Source: Rubripirellula sp.
GTDB lineage: Bacteria; Planctomycetota; Planctomycetia; Pirellulales; Pirellulaceae
Length of the DNA stretch: 53,131 nt
Direction: 5' to 3'
Assembly: GCA_012270065.1 (NCBI GenBank)
Contig: JAAXJB010000115.1
Coordinates: 14,861 to 67,991 of the forward strand
Position 1 is the stretch's first letter, and each line of letters begins with the position of its first letter. Made by a program: the position numbers and the translations under genes. Of the stretch, positions 18,066 through 27,170 are shown one piece after another. The notes beneath the pieces are model-generated. The model worked only from the letters and a program-made list of their open reading frames with translations, was not told the DNA's origin and made no database searches.

Positions 18066-18232
18066 CTCCCCTCACGCACCAACATCATTTTGACGGACTT
18101 CAACTCAGCAATGACCCGTTGCAGAATCGTTCCAAGTGTGACCAAGGTCACTTGGTAAGTAGTTGGTGCGCCCTGTCGTGATTGACTCAGCAGAAGCAAA
18201 TGCAACACGCGTACCAACGCACGTGTTTGCAA
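18028..18232 (-). ncRNA. Candidate structured small RNA ending at the terminator
   Basis: Reading the minus strand toward the terminator, three inverted repeats come in series: GCAAACACGTGCG ... CGCGTGTTGC (18202-18230, two single-base bulges), CCAAGTGACC TT GGTCACACTTGG (18132-18155), and the 10-bp terminator hairpin. No protein-like frame runs through them; the open frame present would be translated through the terminator stem and its T run. I find no match to a known RNA family by eye and no confident promoter, so both the boundaries and the existence are inference. The middle repeat could alternatively be a DNA operator. Confidence 0.35.
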
Positions 18233-18701
18233 TCTGAGTTCACCCGAAAATTCCGAAAACTAGCGAAAACTGGTTTCTGCTGACGTGATTTGAGACAACG
18301 GTGTTGGTGATCGACTCAGTTGTCACGATTTTCAAACACGCCAATGGTTCATTGATGCCGGTTTAACGGGCATGTGCTGCCCGATACTTGTGCAGCAAAA
18401 CCGGTGTCAAGCATTGGAGTGATACAGCTCTGCCGGTCTTGGTTTTATTCAAGTGATATGAGACCGTGGCATTGTGGCGAGTTTGCCGGGGAAATTGCAT
18501 CTTCCGATTGTTCGCGTATTCGCTTCTGCCTGACTGAGTGCAAATATGCTGACGCTGTTGTTTCGGCCTGATGGTGGCAGGCACTCATCCGCTGTAGATG
18601 TGTATCCGTGTCATGGCCATGGTCAAACGGAGCATGGCGAGGCTATCCCGGGGGACACGTTTGCGAATGGACAAACGCAATGGGCACTGCAGAATGCCGA
18701 C

Positions 18702-20930
18702 TTACCCTGCTTCGGCGTTTGTCGTATCTGGGAGTTTGTCCTGCTGTGGGAAATATTCCACCAAGTTGGATTCATCCACGGGTGAGCGTAATACCGCGAA
18801 ATAGAATACAAATAAAATAGTCATGCCCATGCATGCCAAAAACCATAACGGTTGATAAACAGGTCCTTGCTCGGTGTTGGTGAGGATGAGTTGGAAAGCC
18901 GGCAGGTTGAGGTCAGCAATCCGGGATAAAGATACTGAGAGTGCATTGTTGGTAAAGTGAAGAAGGATGCAGGGCAGGACGCTACCTGTGCGCAAGGCGA
19001 TCCATCCTAGAAGCACTCCCATGCAAGACGCGGCAATGCTCTGTTGAAGGAAGCCGTGGGAGATTCCAAACAGCAGTGCCGTGACCAGAACGGCGCGTAA
19101 TCTTCCGCCTTGTCGGACAAGGCCGGCGAAAATGAATCCGCGAAATGCAAGCTCTTCACAGATAGCGGGAATGAACGCCATCAGGAATACAACGTACTGC
19201 CACTGGATCGACGCCACCTGTTCAACGAAGGGTAGCATGGCTCGTTGGGCTTCTTCGCTCACGGGGTAGGTATATTCAATCCATTTACCAAGTGTGAGGT
19301 AAATTGGGTGGAGTGAGATACCCAGTCCGATGGCCATTGGTATGGAGAGTTTGTGAGGCAAGCGTATCCGTAAGCTAGTCCGGATTGATGTTGTCAGCAT
19401 GACAGACATCAGAAGAGCGGGAGCAAGGATCAATCCCAATTGAGGACTGATGATCATCTTTGTTAAACCCGCAAGGTCGTTTGGAGCACCACTTGCTGCG
19501 AGGCGGCCAAAAAACAGAGCGACCAGAATGATCGCACCGCAAGCATAAGCCTGTGGAATGGTTGCTACGGGTTGTCGATCACGCCATAAATGACGAACCC
19601 ACATTGAAAATTCCCATTGGTCCTGACCACCAAAGAGGACGGCTTCATTTTCAAACTGCCTCTTTGCCCAAGTGACCGCGAGCCACAAACATGCAGCTGT
19701 CATCCCAAATACCATCGGCAGGTGCAGTAACGCCTCTGTAAACTGACCTTCCACGAGGGACCGTACAAGCAAGAACATTCCGGTAACCGGAATCAGGCTC
19801 GTGCCCGCGGTAAGATTCATGCCGGGCAGCATGGGAAGCATCACCAGCGGCAAGGTGACCATCATGAGCGGCATCAGGTAATACTGCCCTTCTTTGCTGC
19901 TACGCGCCATTGCTGCAACAGCAAGTGCCAATGCACTGAAAAGACAAGAAAGCGGTACGAGGGCAACAAATAACCACAGCATTGGAACGACGGGTGGCGC
20001 TCCAACAGTTGAGCCAGCAATTCCTATTTGCTGGAAAACAAATGCACTGGTCACCAGCATGCTGCCTGCATTCAGGACGGCCGTCAGCATGCTGAAACTA
20101 GCGACTGCGCCTAGTTTTCCCCACACGATTTCACTGCGGAGTGCGGGGCTGCACAGTAAAGTTTCCAGAGTTCCGCGTTCTTTTTCGCCGGCTACGAGGT
20201 CAATGGCAGGGTAAAACGCTCCAGTCATTGCCCATACCAGCATGATGAATGGCAGCATCTTGCTCCAGAATGCTGCTTCCCGGGTTCTTTCGGGGGCCAG
20301 GTCGATATCCTGAAGCTCAAACGGTTCAAGTTGTTCGGTATCAATTCCCGATGCCGCCAGTGTTTCAGACACCCAGTTCTCTTTCCACTTGGCGAGAATC
20401 GCGGTGACTCGGTTCAGAGCAATCTGGGATTCATCCGACGCAACGTTGTAGAGCAGTTTGATTGACGCGATTGGTTCATCTGAACGGTCGGAGTCGGCAC
20501 TGATTTCCGGCGGGAAAATGATCACGGCATCGTAGGTGCCATCCTGAATCCAACGCTCGGTAGCCGAGGCAAACGTATCGTTTTCCTCGAGACTTTCCAT
20601 GCCCCGCACCTGCAACTCAAGGTTATTCGCAAGTTCCGAGTAGGGCTCAACAAAGCTGCCGTCTCGCACCAGTGGCGGCGCTGATTGAATGTGCTCTGAT
20701 CCGATCAGGCAGATGCTGGTTTTGTGTTCACGGGTGAACTGCGCAATTTGCAGCAGGAGCGTACCAACCAGAGGGTAAAGCATGATAGGCAGGAGTGCGA
20801 TCGTGAACAGCGTTCTGCGATCACGTAGCTGATCTTTCATTTCACGAATGTAAATCAGGCGGATTGCCGAAAAGCGGGGCTTCTCGGTTTCCGGGCGTCG
20901 ACGGGATTGTGAATCCGAACGCGTGGTCAC
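18702..20930 (-). CDS. ABC-2 exporter permease fused to a CPBP (CAAX-like) intramembrane protease
   Basis: 742 residues; GTG start at 20930, overlapping the stop of the ATPase gene by four bases (GTGA), so the two are translationally coupled. Residues 1-430 form a NatB-like ABC-2 permease: first helix near 42-63, a large external loop to about 220, then a helix bundle with [16 protein letters not shown] (244-259), the signature of this family. Residues about 500-720 form a CPBP domain with all motifs: CEELAFR (Glu592, Glu593, Arg597), FGISH (Phe621, His625) and HFTNN (His658). The permease probably exports ions, peptides or other small molecules. The protease half may process a substrate or an anchored partner. 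Both catalytic and transport elements look intact. Confidence 0.9.
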   Translation of the reverse strand: MTTRSDSQSRRRPETEKPRFSAIRLIYIREMKDQLRDRRTLFTIALLPIMLYPLVGTLLLQIAQFTREHKTSICLIGSEHIQSAPPLVRDGSFVEPYSELANNLELQVRGMESLEENDTFASATERWIQDGTYDAVIIFPPEISADSDRSDEPIASIKLLYNVASDESQIALNRVTAILAKWKENWVSETLAASGIDTEQLEPFELQDIDLAPERTREAAFWSKMLPFIMLVWAMTGAFYPAIDLVAGEKERGTLETLLCSPALRSEIVWGKLGAVASFSMLTAVLNAGSMLVTSAFVFQQIGIAGSTVGAPPVVPMLWLFVALVPLSCLFSALALAVAAMARSSKEGQYYLMPLMMVTLPLVMLPMLPGMNLTAGTSLIPVTGMFLLVRSLVEGQFTEALLHLPMVFGMTAACLWLAVTWAKRQFENEAVLFGGQDQWEFSMWVRHLWRDRQPVATIPQAYACGAIILVALFFGRLAASGAPNDLAGLTKMIISPQLGLILAPALLMSVMLTTSIRTSLRIRLPHKLSIPMAIGLGISLHPIYLTLGKWIEYTYPVSEEAQRAMLPFVEQVASIQWQYVVFLMAFIPAICEELAFRGFIFAGLVRQGGRLRAVLVTALLFGISHGFLQQSIAASCMGVLLGWIALRTGSVLPCILLHFTNNALSVSLSRIADLNLPAFQLILTNTEQGPVYQPLWFLACMGMTILFVFYFAVLRSPVDESNLVEYFPQQDKLPDTTNAEAG

Positions 20931-21739
20931 GACGCTGCGCCTCCGGATCGAGGTGCATTCACATCAAAACTGATTTTCTGGTTCCAGCTGTTTTCATCTT
21001 CTGATTCAAATCGGCTGAGCAATCCGAAAAACAACTCTTCAAATTCGTCTTGCTGGTGCCTTGCTTGGAGGTCATCGAGCGTACCGATGTCCAGAATGCG
21101 ACCCTGGTGCATGATCGCAATCCTGTCGCATAATCTTTGTACCTCACTCATGATGTGAGTTGAAAAGATCAGGCACTTGCCGGATTCCCGCAAAGCACGA
21201 ATTACCTCCAGCAGATTTCGGGCCACGAGAACGTCCAGGCCCAGGGTCGCTTCATCAAATACCAGCACGGGAGGGTCATGTACCATCGCTCGCGCGATGG
21301 AAACTTTCTGCTTCATGCCCGTTGACATTTTTCCTCCGGGAACGTCCCGGAATTCGTTCATCCGCAACTGGTCAAAAAGCAGGTCCACACGCGGCTTGAG
21401 TTCCTTCGACGTCATGCCGTGCAGACGCCCAAAATAACTCACCAGTTCGTGCGCGGTCATGCGGTCGTATATTGCGGTGTTGTTGCTCACAAAGCCGATG
21501 CTTTTTCGTACCGACGCTGGGTCACTCACGACGTCGTATCCAGCAACAGTCGCGTGACCGCTGGTCGGAGCGAGAACGGTGCTGAGGATCCGAAGGACCG
21601 TTGTTTTGCCTGCGCCATTGGGCCCCAGTAGCCCAAATATTTCGCCGCGATTGACTGTAAACGAGACACGATCAACGGCAACGAACTGACCACGACTGAG
21701 ATCGTCGTAGATCTTTGTCAGTTGATCAACCTGAATCAT
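20927..21739 (-). CDS. ABC transporter ATP-binding protein, NatA-like
   Basis: 270 residues. Walker A GPNGAGKT (39-46), signature region [15 protein letters not shown] (137-151), Walker [13 protein letters not shown] (158-169, Glu163), and switch His195 in FSTH. The signature reads STGMKQ instead of LSGGQ, as is usual in the NatA/multidrug export subfamily. It is the first gene of a two-gene unit with the permease-protease. The C-terminal 40 residues are an acidic extension ([11 protein letters not shown]). It energises the fused permease at the inner membrane face. Confidence 0.93.
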   Translation of the reverse strand: MIQVDQLTKIYDDLSRGQFVAVDRVSFTVNRGEIFGLLGPNGAGKTTVLRILSTVLAPTSGHATVAGYDVVSDPASVRKSIGFVSNNTAIYDRMTAHELVSYFGRLHGMTSKELKPRVDLLFDQLRMNEFRDVPGGKMSTGMKQKVSIARAMVHDPPVLVFDEATLGLDVLVARNLLEVIRALRESGKCLIFSTHIMSEVQRLCDRIAIMHQGRILDIGTLDDLQARHQQDEFEELFFGLLSRFESEDENSWNQKISFDVNAPRSGGAAS

Positions 21740-21917
21740 GAAGACGCTCGTATGGCCAAGGTTGCCTTTGAGGGGACAAAGACGTAGTGCGTGTTTTGTC
21801 GTTTGTAAGTGTTTGGCTGGTTATTCCAGCGTTCCGCAATCTCGGAACTGGTCTCTAGGAATAGGTAGCCCCTGGTTTGTGTTGAGTAAGTTCCACTGGT
21901 TCAAGAAAAGCTGATTC

Positions 21918-21936
21918 AGTTGGGCGTTACCCAACT
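21918..21936. other. Short hairpin between hom and the ABC genes
   Basis: A perfect 7-bp inverted repeat AGTTGGG CGTTA CCCAACT. It sits between the minus-strand hom stop (22012) and the ABC ATPase start (21739). No T tract follows on either strand, so it is a weak terminator or operator at best. Confidence 0.35.
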
Positions 21937-22011
21937 AATCGTCAAACTGACGGATTCCGGTTGACTGGTGATTCGTTGGGTCGGTGCTGATGAAAAAAAG
22001 ATCAATGCTTA

Positions 22012-23319
22012 CTAGTCTTTGACGCGAAGTCGAACCACGGATCCCTTCACGGAATCAAGGGCATGCATTTTGTCCGTTGCCATTCTGGCCATGCCCTCGG
22101 TCGCCAAGTGAGTCATGATCACGAGAGGCACGGGATCACGGTGTGGTCCACCCTCGCGGCCCTCATGTTGGATGACCGACGCGATCGAGATTTCATGTTC
22201 TGCCAGAACGGCCGCAATTGATGCGAGTGTGCCTGGATGGTTGGATACACTGAGGCGGAAGTAATAACGACCTGAACTGGTATCCCCATCGCGCAGTTTC
22301 ACCCGGGGTGGTTGATCGATTGAGAAATACTCGAGTGTCTGGAATGTCAAACGGGTACGGCCCACAGCGGTGTCGATCAAATCTGCGGCGACTGCAGAAG
22401 CGGTCGGCATTTGGCCGGCACCTTGACCGTGGTAAAAGACAGGTCCCACGGCGTCACCAATTACCTGAATTGCATTGAATGCGTCTCTGACTTCGGCAAG
22501 AGGAGTTCCGACTGGAAGCAAAGTCGGTGAGACCGATAGCTCGAGGCCATCCTGCGCAAGGTTTGCAGTGGCGAGGAGTTTGATGCGATATCCGAGTTTC
22601 TCTGCGTAGGTCAAGTCTTCGGGATCCAGCCCATCGATGCCAACTCTCGGGATCTGTGACCAGTCAACTGTGGCACCGAACGCAAGGTGTGCCAGGATCG
22701 CCAGTTTTTGTGCTGCATCCGTGCCGTCAACATCCATGGTGGGATCGCTTTCTGCATAACCGAGACGCTGTGCTTCTTGCACAACATCATCGTAGCTCAG
22801 ATTGTTTTCTCCCATTTGGGTGACGATGAAGTTGCTTGTGCCGTTGAGAATTCCCTCGAGTGAACGGATTTGATTTGCTGACAGGCATTGGCTGATGTTC
22901 GCAATGATTGGAATGCCGCCTGCGACCGCTGCTTCAAAGGCAATGCTGCGTCCTAGTTCGCGTGCTCTTGTGAATAATTCCGGCCCGTGCTCGGCAAGCA
23001 GCGCTTTGTTTGCTGTGACGATGTCTTTTCCGGATTCCAGTAACGACAACATGATCGTGCGTGCAGGTTCAAGGCCACCAATCAGTTGCGCAACGACCGT
23101 AATCTCGTCGTCATTGATGACGTCATCCAGTGAGCTCGTGAGGACGCCAGCGGGTAGATCTACATTTCGTTGACGCTGTAGATTGCGAACCACCGCTTTC
23201 TTGAGCCACATGGTTCGTCCAGCATGGCGAGCGGTTCGGTCACCATGATCCAGCAGAAGTCGCGCCACGCCACTGCCAACCGTCCCCAATCCAACGATAG
23301 CTACGTTTGTTTTTTCCAT
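22012..23319 (-). CDS. hom: Homoserine dehydrogenase
   Basis: 435 residues. N-terminal Rossmann nucleotide site VGLGTVGSG (9-17), the domain signature TANKALLAEHG, then AVAGGIPIIANISQCL and the homoserine dehydrogenase core LNGTSNFIVTQM and AESDPTMDVDGTDAAQKLAIL. A C-terminal ACT domain (about 350-430) starts around YYFRLSVSNHPGTLASIAAVL and ends in VVRLRVKD. The enzyme reduces aspartate semialdehyde to homoserine for threonine and methionine synthesis. The ACT domain usually confers threonine feedback inhibition. The length is normal for the ACT-bearing type. There is no thrB/thrC neighbour, so the pathway is dispersed. The start ATG follows CAGGAC. Confidence 0.96.
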   Translation of the reverse strand: MEKTNVAIVGLGTVGSGVARLLLDHGDRTARHAGRTMWLKKAVVRNLQRQRNVDLPAGVLTSSLDDVINDDEITVVAQLIGGLEPARTIMLSLLESGKDIVTANKALLAEHGPELFTRARELGRSIAFEAAVAGGIPIIANISQCLSANQIRSLEGILNGTSNFIVTQMGENNLSYDDVVQEAQRLGYAESDPTMDVDGTDAAQKLAILAHLAFGATVDWSQIPRVGIDGLDPEDLTYAEKLGYRIKLLATANLAQDGLELSVSPTLLPVGTPLAEVRDAFNAIQVIGDAVGPVFYHGQGAGQMPTASAVAADLIDTAVGRTRLTFQTLEYFSIDQPPRVKLRDGDTSSGRYYFRLSVSNHPGTLASIAAVLAEHEISIASVIQHEGREGGPHRDPVPLVIMTHLATEGMARMATDKMHALDSVKGSVVRLRVKD

Positions 23320-23627
23320 GTCCTGAGTTTAGCTGTTGAAACGCACGGTCGGGAGGCCACTCCCGGACAAACGCTCTGGATGTTCCGTGAAATGCGTGTC
23401 ATGGACTCCTACAACCAGCACATAGCGTTTTGAAGGGTGCTTCCATCTAAAGAAATCAATTGATTACCATCGGTTCCACCGGGTGTGTCTTTCGTAACTA
23501 CGCTTCTGACTGATTGATAAAACCCACCCAACCATGAGATAGGGCGTCACGCGAACCATGAGTCAATTTGGCTCGGTCGAGCAGAAATGTGTAACTGGGG
23601 AGTTGCCCGCGATAGGGCAGTAAATCG
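23320..23627. other. Divergent intergenic region between hom and the AEC carrier
   Basis: 308 bases with promoters for both directions expected. It holds a perfect 12-bp palindrome AATCAATTGATT at 23454-23465 of unknown meaning. No gene is seen. Confidence 0.45.
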
Positions 23628-24584
23628 ATGAGCGGCATCTGGCCAGTGTTGGGAAGTGTTTTTGGCGTGGTCTCGGTGATGATGCTCGGTTCACTTTGTC
23701 GTCGACGTGGCTGGATTCCCAGGGAAGTTGATCAAGCTTTTGCCAACTTGATCACGAAAATTCTGCTGCCCGCTTATTTCTTCAGTCGTATTCTCGCAGG
23801 ACCATCGTTGGGGTCTGTAGGATTCGCGTGGTTGCCAGCGGCGTTTGGATTTTTGATCACAGCTTTAGGTTTTGGTATTGGTTTGGTGTTCGCCAGATCA
23901 GTTGGCAAGAAGTTCGGCCTGGTTTCTGATTCTCAACAGAGAGCTTTCGCTTTATGCGTTGGAATCTGTAATTACGGTTACATTCCACTGCCGCTCGCAG
24001 AGAAGTTTTATCCTGACGCATTGGTGCCACTGATTTTGCACAACGTCGGTGTTGAACTGGCGCTCTGGAGCTTTGGTGTTCTCGTCATCAGCGGACGTCA
24101 AACTGGGGGCTGGTTGCGCGTATTGCTCAGTCCCCCCTTTGTTGCAGTTGTGCTTGCATGCGTCCTGCGCTCGTGGTTGGGGGCCGATGCCCTGCCTGCT
24201 GAAGCGATGGTGTGGATGGGTGCATTGGGTGATTGCGCCATCCCGCTGGGCCTGCTTCTCAGTGGAGCAGTCTTGAGTGATTTCATGGCGGAACGGTCGT
24301 GGTTGCGGTCAGCCGCAATTCCGCTTGTTGCAGTGGCACTACGTCAATTCGTGCTGCCGCTGATCATGCTTGGATCGGCGTTCCTGTTATCCGTTGATGA
24401 AGCAATGCAAAAGGTGGTGACAATACAAGCGGCCATGCCATCGGCTGTGTTTTCGATTGTGCTGGTACGTCTTTATGGTCGCGACACAGCCACTGCAATT
24501 CAGGTGATTCTTGGTACATCGGTTGCCGGTGTATTGCTGATTCCTTTGTGGTTGGTTTTGGGGCGCGCTATTTTCGGATTTTAG
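23628..24584 (+). CDS. AEC (auxin efflux carrier) family transporter
   Basis: 318 residues with about ten hydrophobic helices spread over the whole length. Family-like features include FANLITKILLPAYFFSRIL near the N-terminus, the broken helix GICNYGYIPLPLAEKF at about 111-126, and the C-terminal half starting with DCAIPLGLLLSGAVL and later IQAAMPSAVFSIVL, which matches the second inverted repeat of the fold. AEC proteins export or take up small organic acids (malate, malonate and others); the substrate is not readable here. It is monocistronic or leads into the Hsp20 pair, but 127 bases separate them. Confidence 0.88.
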   Translation: MSGIWPVLGSVFGVVSVMMLGSLCRRRGWIPREVDQAFANLITKILLPAYFFSRILAGPSLGSVGFAWLPAAFGFLITALGFGIGLVFARSVGKKFGLVSDSQQRAFALCVGICNYGYIPLPLAEKFYPDALVPLILHNVGVELALWSFGVLVISGRQTGGWLRVLLSPPFVAVVLACVLRSWLGADALPAEAMVWMGALGDCAIPLGLLLSGAVLSDFMAERSWLRSAAIPLVAVALRQFVLPLIMLGSAFLLSVDEAMQKVVTIQAAMPSAVFSIVLVRLYGRDTATAIQVILGTSVAGVLLIPLWLVLGRAIFGF

Positions 24585-24628
24585 GTTTTCCGTCTTTTGG
24601 CACGCAGGTTGCATCTTATCTCAAGCGG

Positions 24629-24648
24629 CGAATTGCACTGCCAATTCG
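24629..24648. promoter_or_regulatory. Palindrome upstream of the Hsp20 genes
   Basis: A 7-bp inverted repeat CGAATTG CACTGC CAATTCG ends 63 bases before the first hsp20 ATG. It does not match the CIRCE element (TTAGCACTC-N9-GAGTGCTAA) and lacks a T tract. It could bind a repressor or fold in the 5' UTR; this is inference from position. Confidence 0.35.
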
Positions 24649-24711
24649 TCGCCCATGGATTGAATCGATTTGATGCCGTTTTGAAATCAGTAACCTCAAC
24701 GGAGAACTATC

Positions 24712-25137
24712 ATGTTGAATGATCAAGCTTTTGCACAAATGAACCGTTTGCGAACTGAGTTGGAGAAGGTTTTTGGAGCCGAGATGAAAGATTTCTGTTC
24801 CACCCAGTTCAGTCCAAGAGTGAATATCTGGGAGGATGACAGCTGTTTTTATCTCGAAGCTGAGTTGCCCGGGGTATCGATCAGCGACCTGGATATTCAT
24901 GTTCTGGAAGGCGACCAGGTTTCTATCAAAGGATCGCGTAAGCACGAGAAAAAAGATGCAGCGTCTTGGATCACACGTGAACGTCCTTCTGGCAATTTTG
25001 CGAGGACGTTTCAACTGGCGTGTGGAGTCGATGTCGATAGCGTCAAAGCAAGAATGAAGGACGGAATACTTGAACTCACGCTTCCGAAGGCGTCGGTGAA
25101 TCAACCGACAAAGATCGTTGTTGAAACTGGCGTGTGA
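24712..25137 (+). CDS. Hsp20/alpha-crystallin small heat shock protein (first copy)
   Basis: 141 residues; ATG follows a GGAG ribosome site. The alpha-crystallin domain covers about 38-135: NIWEDDSCFYLEAELPGVSI, LDIHVLEGDQVSIKGSR, ERPSGNFARTFQLACGVD and a terminal strand (GILELTLPKAS). The canonical A-x-x-x-n-GVL motif is replaced by ARMKDGILEL. The C-terminus lacks a clear IXI motif beyond KIVVE. It is an ATP-independent holdase in the cytoplasm. A second, divergent Hsp20 follows 49 bases later on the same strand, so they probably form one unit and may mix in one oligomer. Confidence 0.95.
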   Translation: MLNDQAFAQMNRLRTELEKVFGAEMKDFCSTQFSPRVNIWEDDSCFYLEAELPGVSISDLDIHVLEGDQVSIKGSRKHEKKDAASWITRERPSGNFARTFQLACGVDVDSVKARMKDGILELTLPKASVNQPTKIVVETGV

Positions 25138-25186
25138 GTAAAGCTCGATGTTTTACCACTTGGATAAAACGACAAGGAGAATATCT

Positions 25187-25600
25187 ATGGCTGCTATGGT
25201 GTTCAGAAGTGATCGGCATGCGAGGGAGCGACAGAGAGCGACTGGAGATCGCGTCAAAATTGCCAGGTTCGACTGCTGGAGGAGCGATGAGTGCATCACG
25301 CTCAGGGGAGACTTCCCTGGTGCAACCGTTGATCATCTGGAAATTGAAGTTCATCAGGGTGTTTTGACGATTTCCAGTGCTTTGGAGAAAAATATCGCTG
25401 CCCGTGACTACACGCTTCGAGAGTTCTCAGGCGTGTCTCAGGAAAGACAGTTTCGTATTCCGGACGAAGTTGATTCAGATGGAATCGTCGCGACTGTTGC
25501 GGAAGGTGTCTTGACGGTTCGTTTGCCGATTGTGAAGTCCGAGGAACCTCGAAGAATCAAGGTGACTCAGTTTGCAAATGGCGACAACGCGGAGGGTTGA
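25187..25600 (+). CDS. Hsp20/alpha-crystallin small heat shock protein (second copy)
   Basis: 137 residues from ATG 25187, chosen for the strong AAGGAG site eight bases upstream; an in-frame ATG at 25148 lacks one. The crystallin domain runs from about residue 25 to 127: ECITLRGDFPGATVDHLEIE, GVLTISSALEKN, REFSGVSQERQFRIPDEVD, and the motif ATVAEGVLTVRLPI, which is closer to consensus than in the first copy. The tail has RRIKV, a plausible IXI-like segment. Sequence divergence between the copies points to an old duplication. Co-expression with the first copy is likely. Confidence 0.94.
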   Translation: MAAMVFRSDRHARERQRATGDRVKIARFDCWRSDECITLRGDFPGATVDHLEIEVHQGVLTISSALEKNIAARDYTLREFSGVSQERQFRIPDEVDSDGIVATVAEGVLTVRLPIVKSEEPRRIKVTQFANGDNAEG

Positions 25601-25637
25601 TGATCCTCGGTTGGATTTGGATCCAAAGGAACCGTCG

Positions 25638-25691
25638 CATCTGTGATTTTCGTTCCATCTGTGATTTACATGCCATCTTTGACTTACACGG
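25638..25691. repeat. Three imperfect 18-bp tandem repeats
   Basis: Units begin at 25638, 25656 and 25674 and share CATCTGTGATTT (third copy CATCTTTGACTT). They lie just after the Hsp20 stop codon, and the last copy runs into the large hairpin. No coding frame explains them. Confidence 0.75.
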
Positions 25692-25718
25692 GTGATTTGA
25701 GTGATCGCCCGTGTAAGT
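25682..25718. other. Long stem-loop downstream of the Hsp20 pair
   Basis: A 15-bp stem ACTTACACGGGTGAT / ATCGCCCGTGTAAGT with one G-U pair closes a 7-base loop. No T run follows on the plus strand (GAGCTTGG) or clearly on the minus strand. It lies between the convergent Hsp20 and PhnP-like genes, so it may act as a 3' stabilising or attenuating structure rather than a classical terminator. Confidence 0.7.
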
Positions 25719-25876
25719 GAGCTTGGAAACCGGATGGAAAAGGAGTCAGGTATTTCGGCGTGGATTGCAGTGTCGGTTGAGTGGGGCTTGTGTGATCAGA
25801 ACCTTCGATTTGTGAACTCCTCGGCGTTGGAACCTGCCGGCGGATGGGAGTTGTTCAACCGGGGGCGGATGCCTTC

Positions 25877-26683
25877 TTATGAAAGCCTGATCTTCAGTCG
25901 CAAGCCATCATGTGCCAATTGAATGTTGGGGGGAAGTGCTGAATTGGTTGCTTCGTGCTCCAGATCATGGCATATGTGAGTCAGATAGGTTTGACGCGGT
26001 TTGATCTGGCACGCGATATCACACGCCTGATCAAGGGAGAAATGTGTGGGGTGTGGCTTTCGCCGTAGTGCGTCAATCACGAGTGTGTCGAGTCCGACAA
26101 GCTTTTCGAGAGATTTCGGTGGTATCTCATTGGTGTCAGTGCAATAGGCAAAGTTGCCGATCCTGAAACCGAGAACTTTGAAGTGGGGGCCGTGCAGAAG
26201 CCGAATTGGTTCAAATTCAACGTTTAAAACAGTAAATGGCTCAGATTCGTTGATTGTCTCGAATTCGAGTTGTGGTTTTGATCCGGGATGTGTCTCTTTT
26301 CTTTCGATGAATGCGTAGTCATAGGACTTGCGGATTCGTGCCTCGACGTTCGATTCGCAATAAAGCGGAACCGGTGAGCCGAGTCGAAAAGGAAAGAGTC
26401 GAAGATCGTCGAGCCCAAACAGGTGGTCAGCGTGTTCGTGTGTGTATACCACTGCATGGATCAAGGGGATATTTTCCCGGAGCAGTTGAAATCTCATGTC
26501 GGGAGCAGTATCGATCAGGATGGTTCCCTGATCCAATCGAATTGCGACCGAACAACGCGTTCGATTGTTTTTCGGATTTGTGCTGAGGCAGACATCGCAA
26601 TCACAGCCCAAGGCAGGAACGCCGACACTGGTTCCCGTTCCCAGCAGTATCACCTCAGCGTTGTTGGGTCCCAATTCACTCAT
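25877..26683 (-). CDS. PhnP-like MBL-fold metallo-hydrolase
   Basis: 268 residues from ATG 26683; an in-frame start 14 codons upstream looks less protein-like. The metallo-beta-lactamase motif is THEHADHLFGLDD (His82, His84, Asp86, His87), with later metal ligands in RLLHGPHF and THICHDLEH. A cysteine group CDCDVCLS (28-35) near the N-terminus matches the structural zinc site of PhnP-type enzymes. PhnP cleaves cyclic ribose phosphates; here no phn genes are present, so a general phosphodiesterase role is more likely. Convergent with the Hsp20 pair. Confidence 0.88.
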   Translation of the reverse strand: MSELGPNNAEVILLGTGTSVGVPALGCDCDVCLSTNPKNNRTRCSVAIRLDQGTILIDTAPDMRFQLLRENIPLIHAVVYTHEHADHLFGLDDLRLFPFRLGSPVPLYCESNVEARIRKSYDYAFIERKETHPGSKPQLEFETINESEPFTVLNVEFEPIRLLHGPHFKVLGFRIGNFAYCTDTNEIPPKSLEKLVGLDTLVIDALRRKPHPTHFSLDQACDIACQIKPRQTYLTHICHDLEHEATNSALPPNIQLAHDGLRLKIRLS

Positions 26684-27170
26684 GAAATACTCGGCTGTTA
26701 GCTGGATGTGGGCAGCGGGTCCCAAGTCGAATCCCGATGGAGAGATTCTATTCAGGCTTACTTTTCGAGGCTCGTTGGCCCAATTCTCAGGGAATGGTCG
26801 GACAGGTTTTGCTGACGGTTGATGTCAAAGGGTCGTCATTGCTGCCATTTTGCTCAGTGAGAGGGATGGCTGGAAGCAGGGGAGAGTGATTTTGGAAACG
26901 CCCCTTGGCTGAAATGACCTGTATCTGCGATACTCTCGTCCCCGCGGGCAAGTGGCCCGCCTCCAAACCAACCGTAGCATGACGGCAAAATCGGCCCGGT
27001 AGAACGGTGCCTGACGGCGATCTTGCCACTAATTTTCAATCTCGATCAGTTTGTCTGCTGATAACCTTGGTCTGTCCGTTGCGAACGGCTGTACGCGTGT
27101 GAAGCGTGTCTTGATGTGCTTCATTCGGTAAGGGTGGGATTACGTCGAAATTTTTTTGAAAGCAAAACAG
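26684..27170. other. Divergent intergenic region with a small hairpin
   Basis: About 490 bases between the PhnP-like and isomerase-family genes. A GC-rich 6-bp hairpin, GCGGGC AAGTG GCCCGC, lies at 26944-26960. Short open frames on both strands are not protein-like. A promoter for the downstream gene is expected, but no strong boxes were recognised. Confidence 0.5.

Larger units (their letters stand above)
17741..18701. other. 961-base gap holding inverted repeats and a terminator but no clear protein gene
   Basis: Open frames on both strands are short, overlapping and unlike proteins. The right part (18240-18700) shows nothing I can name. The left part (18028-18230) has a strong minus-strand terminator and two further inverted repeats, listed separately as a possible small RNA. 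Confidence 0.6.

Noticed and set aside
17936-18232. 98-codon minus-strand frame at the candidate RNA
   Set aside because: It would be translated straight through the terminator stem and its T tract, and the RNA structure is a better explanation.
18702-21739. ABC-protease pair as a bacteriocin or lantibiotic immunity system
   Set aside because: No precursor peptide or modification enzyme lies nearby, so the fusion is reported without that label.
21985-22011. T tract on the minus strand just after hom
   Set aside because: Seven T lie there but no GC-rich hairpin precedes them, so I do not call a terminator.
23454-23465. AATCAATTGATT palindrome as an operator
   Set aside because: Short AT-rich palindromes of this size occur by chance; no second copy or good promoter was found near it.
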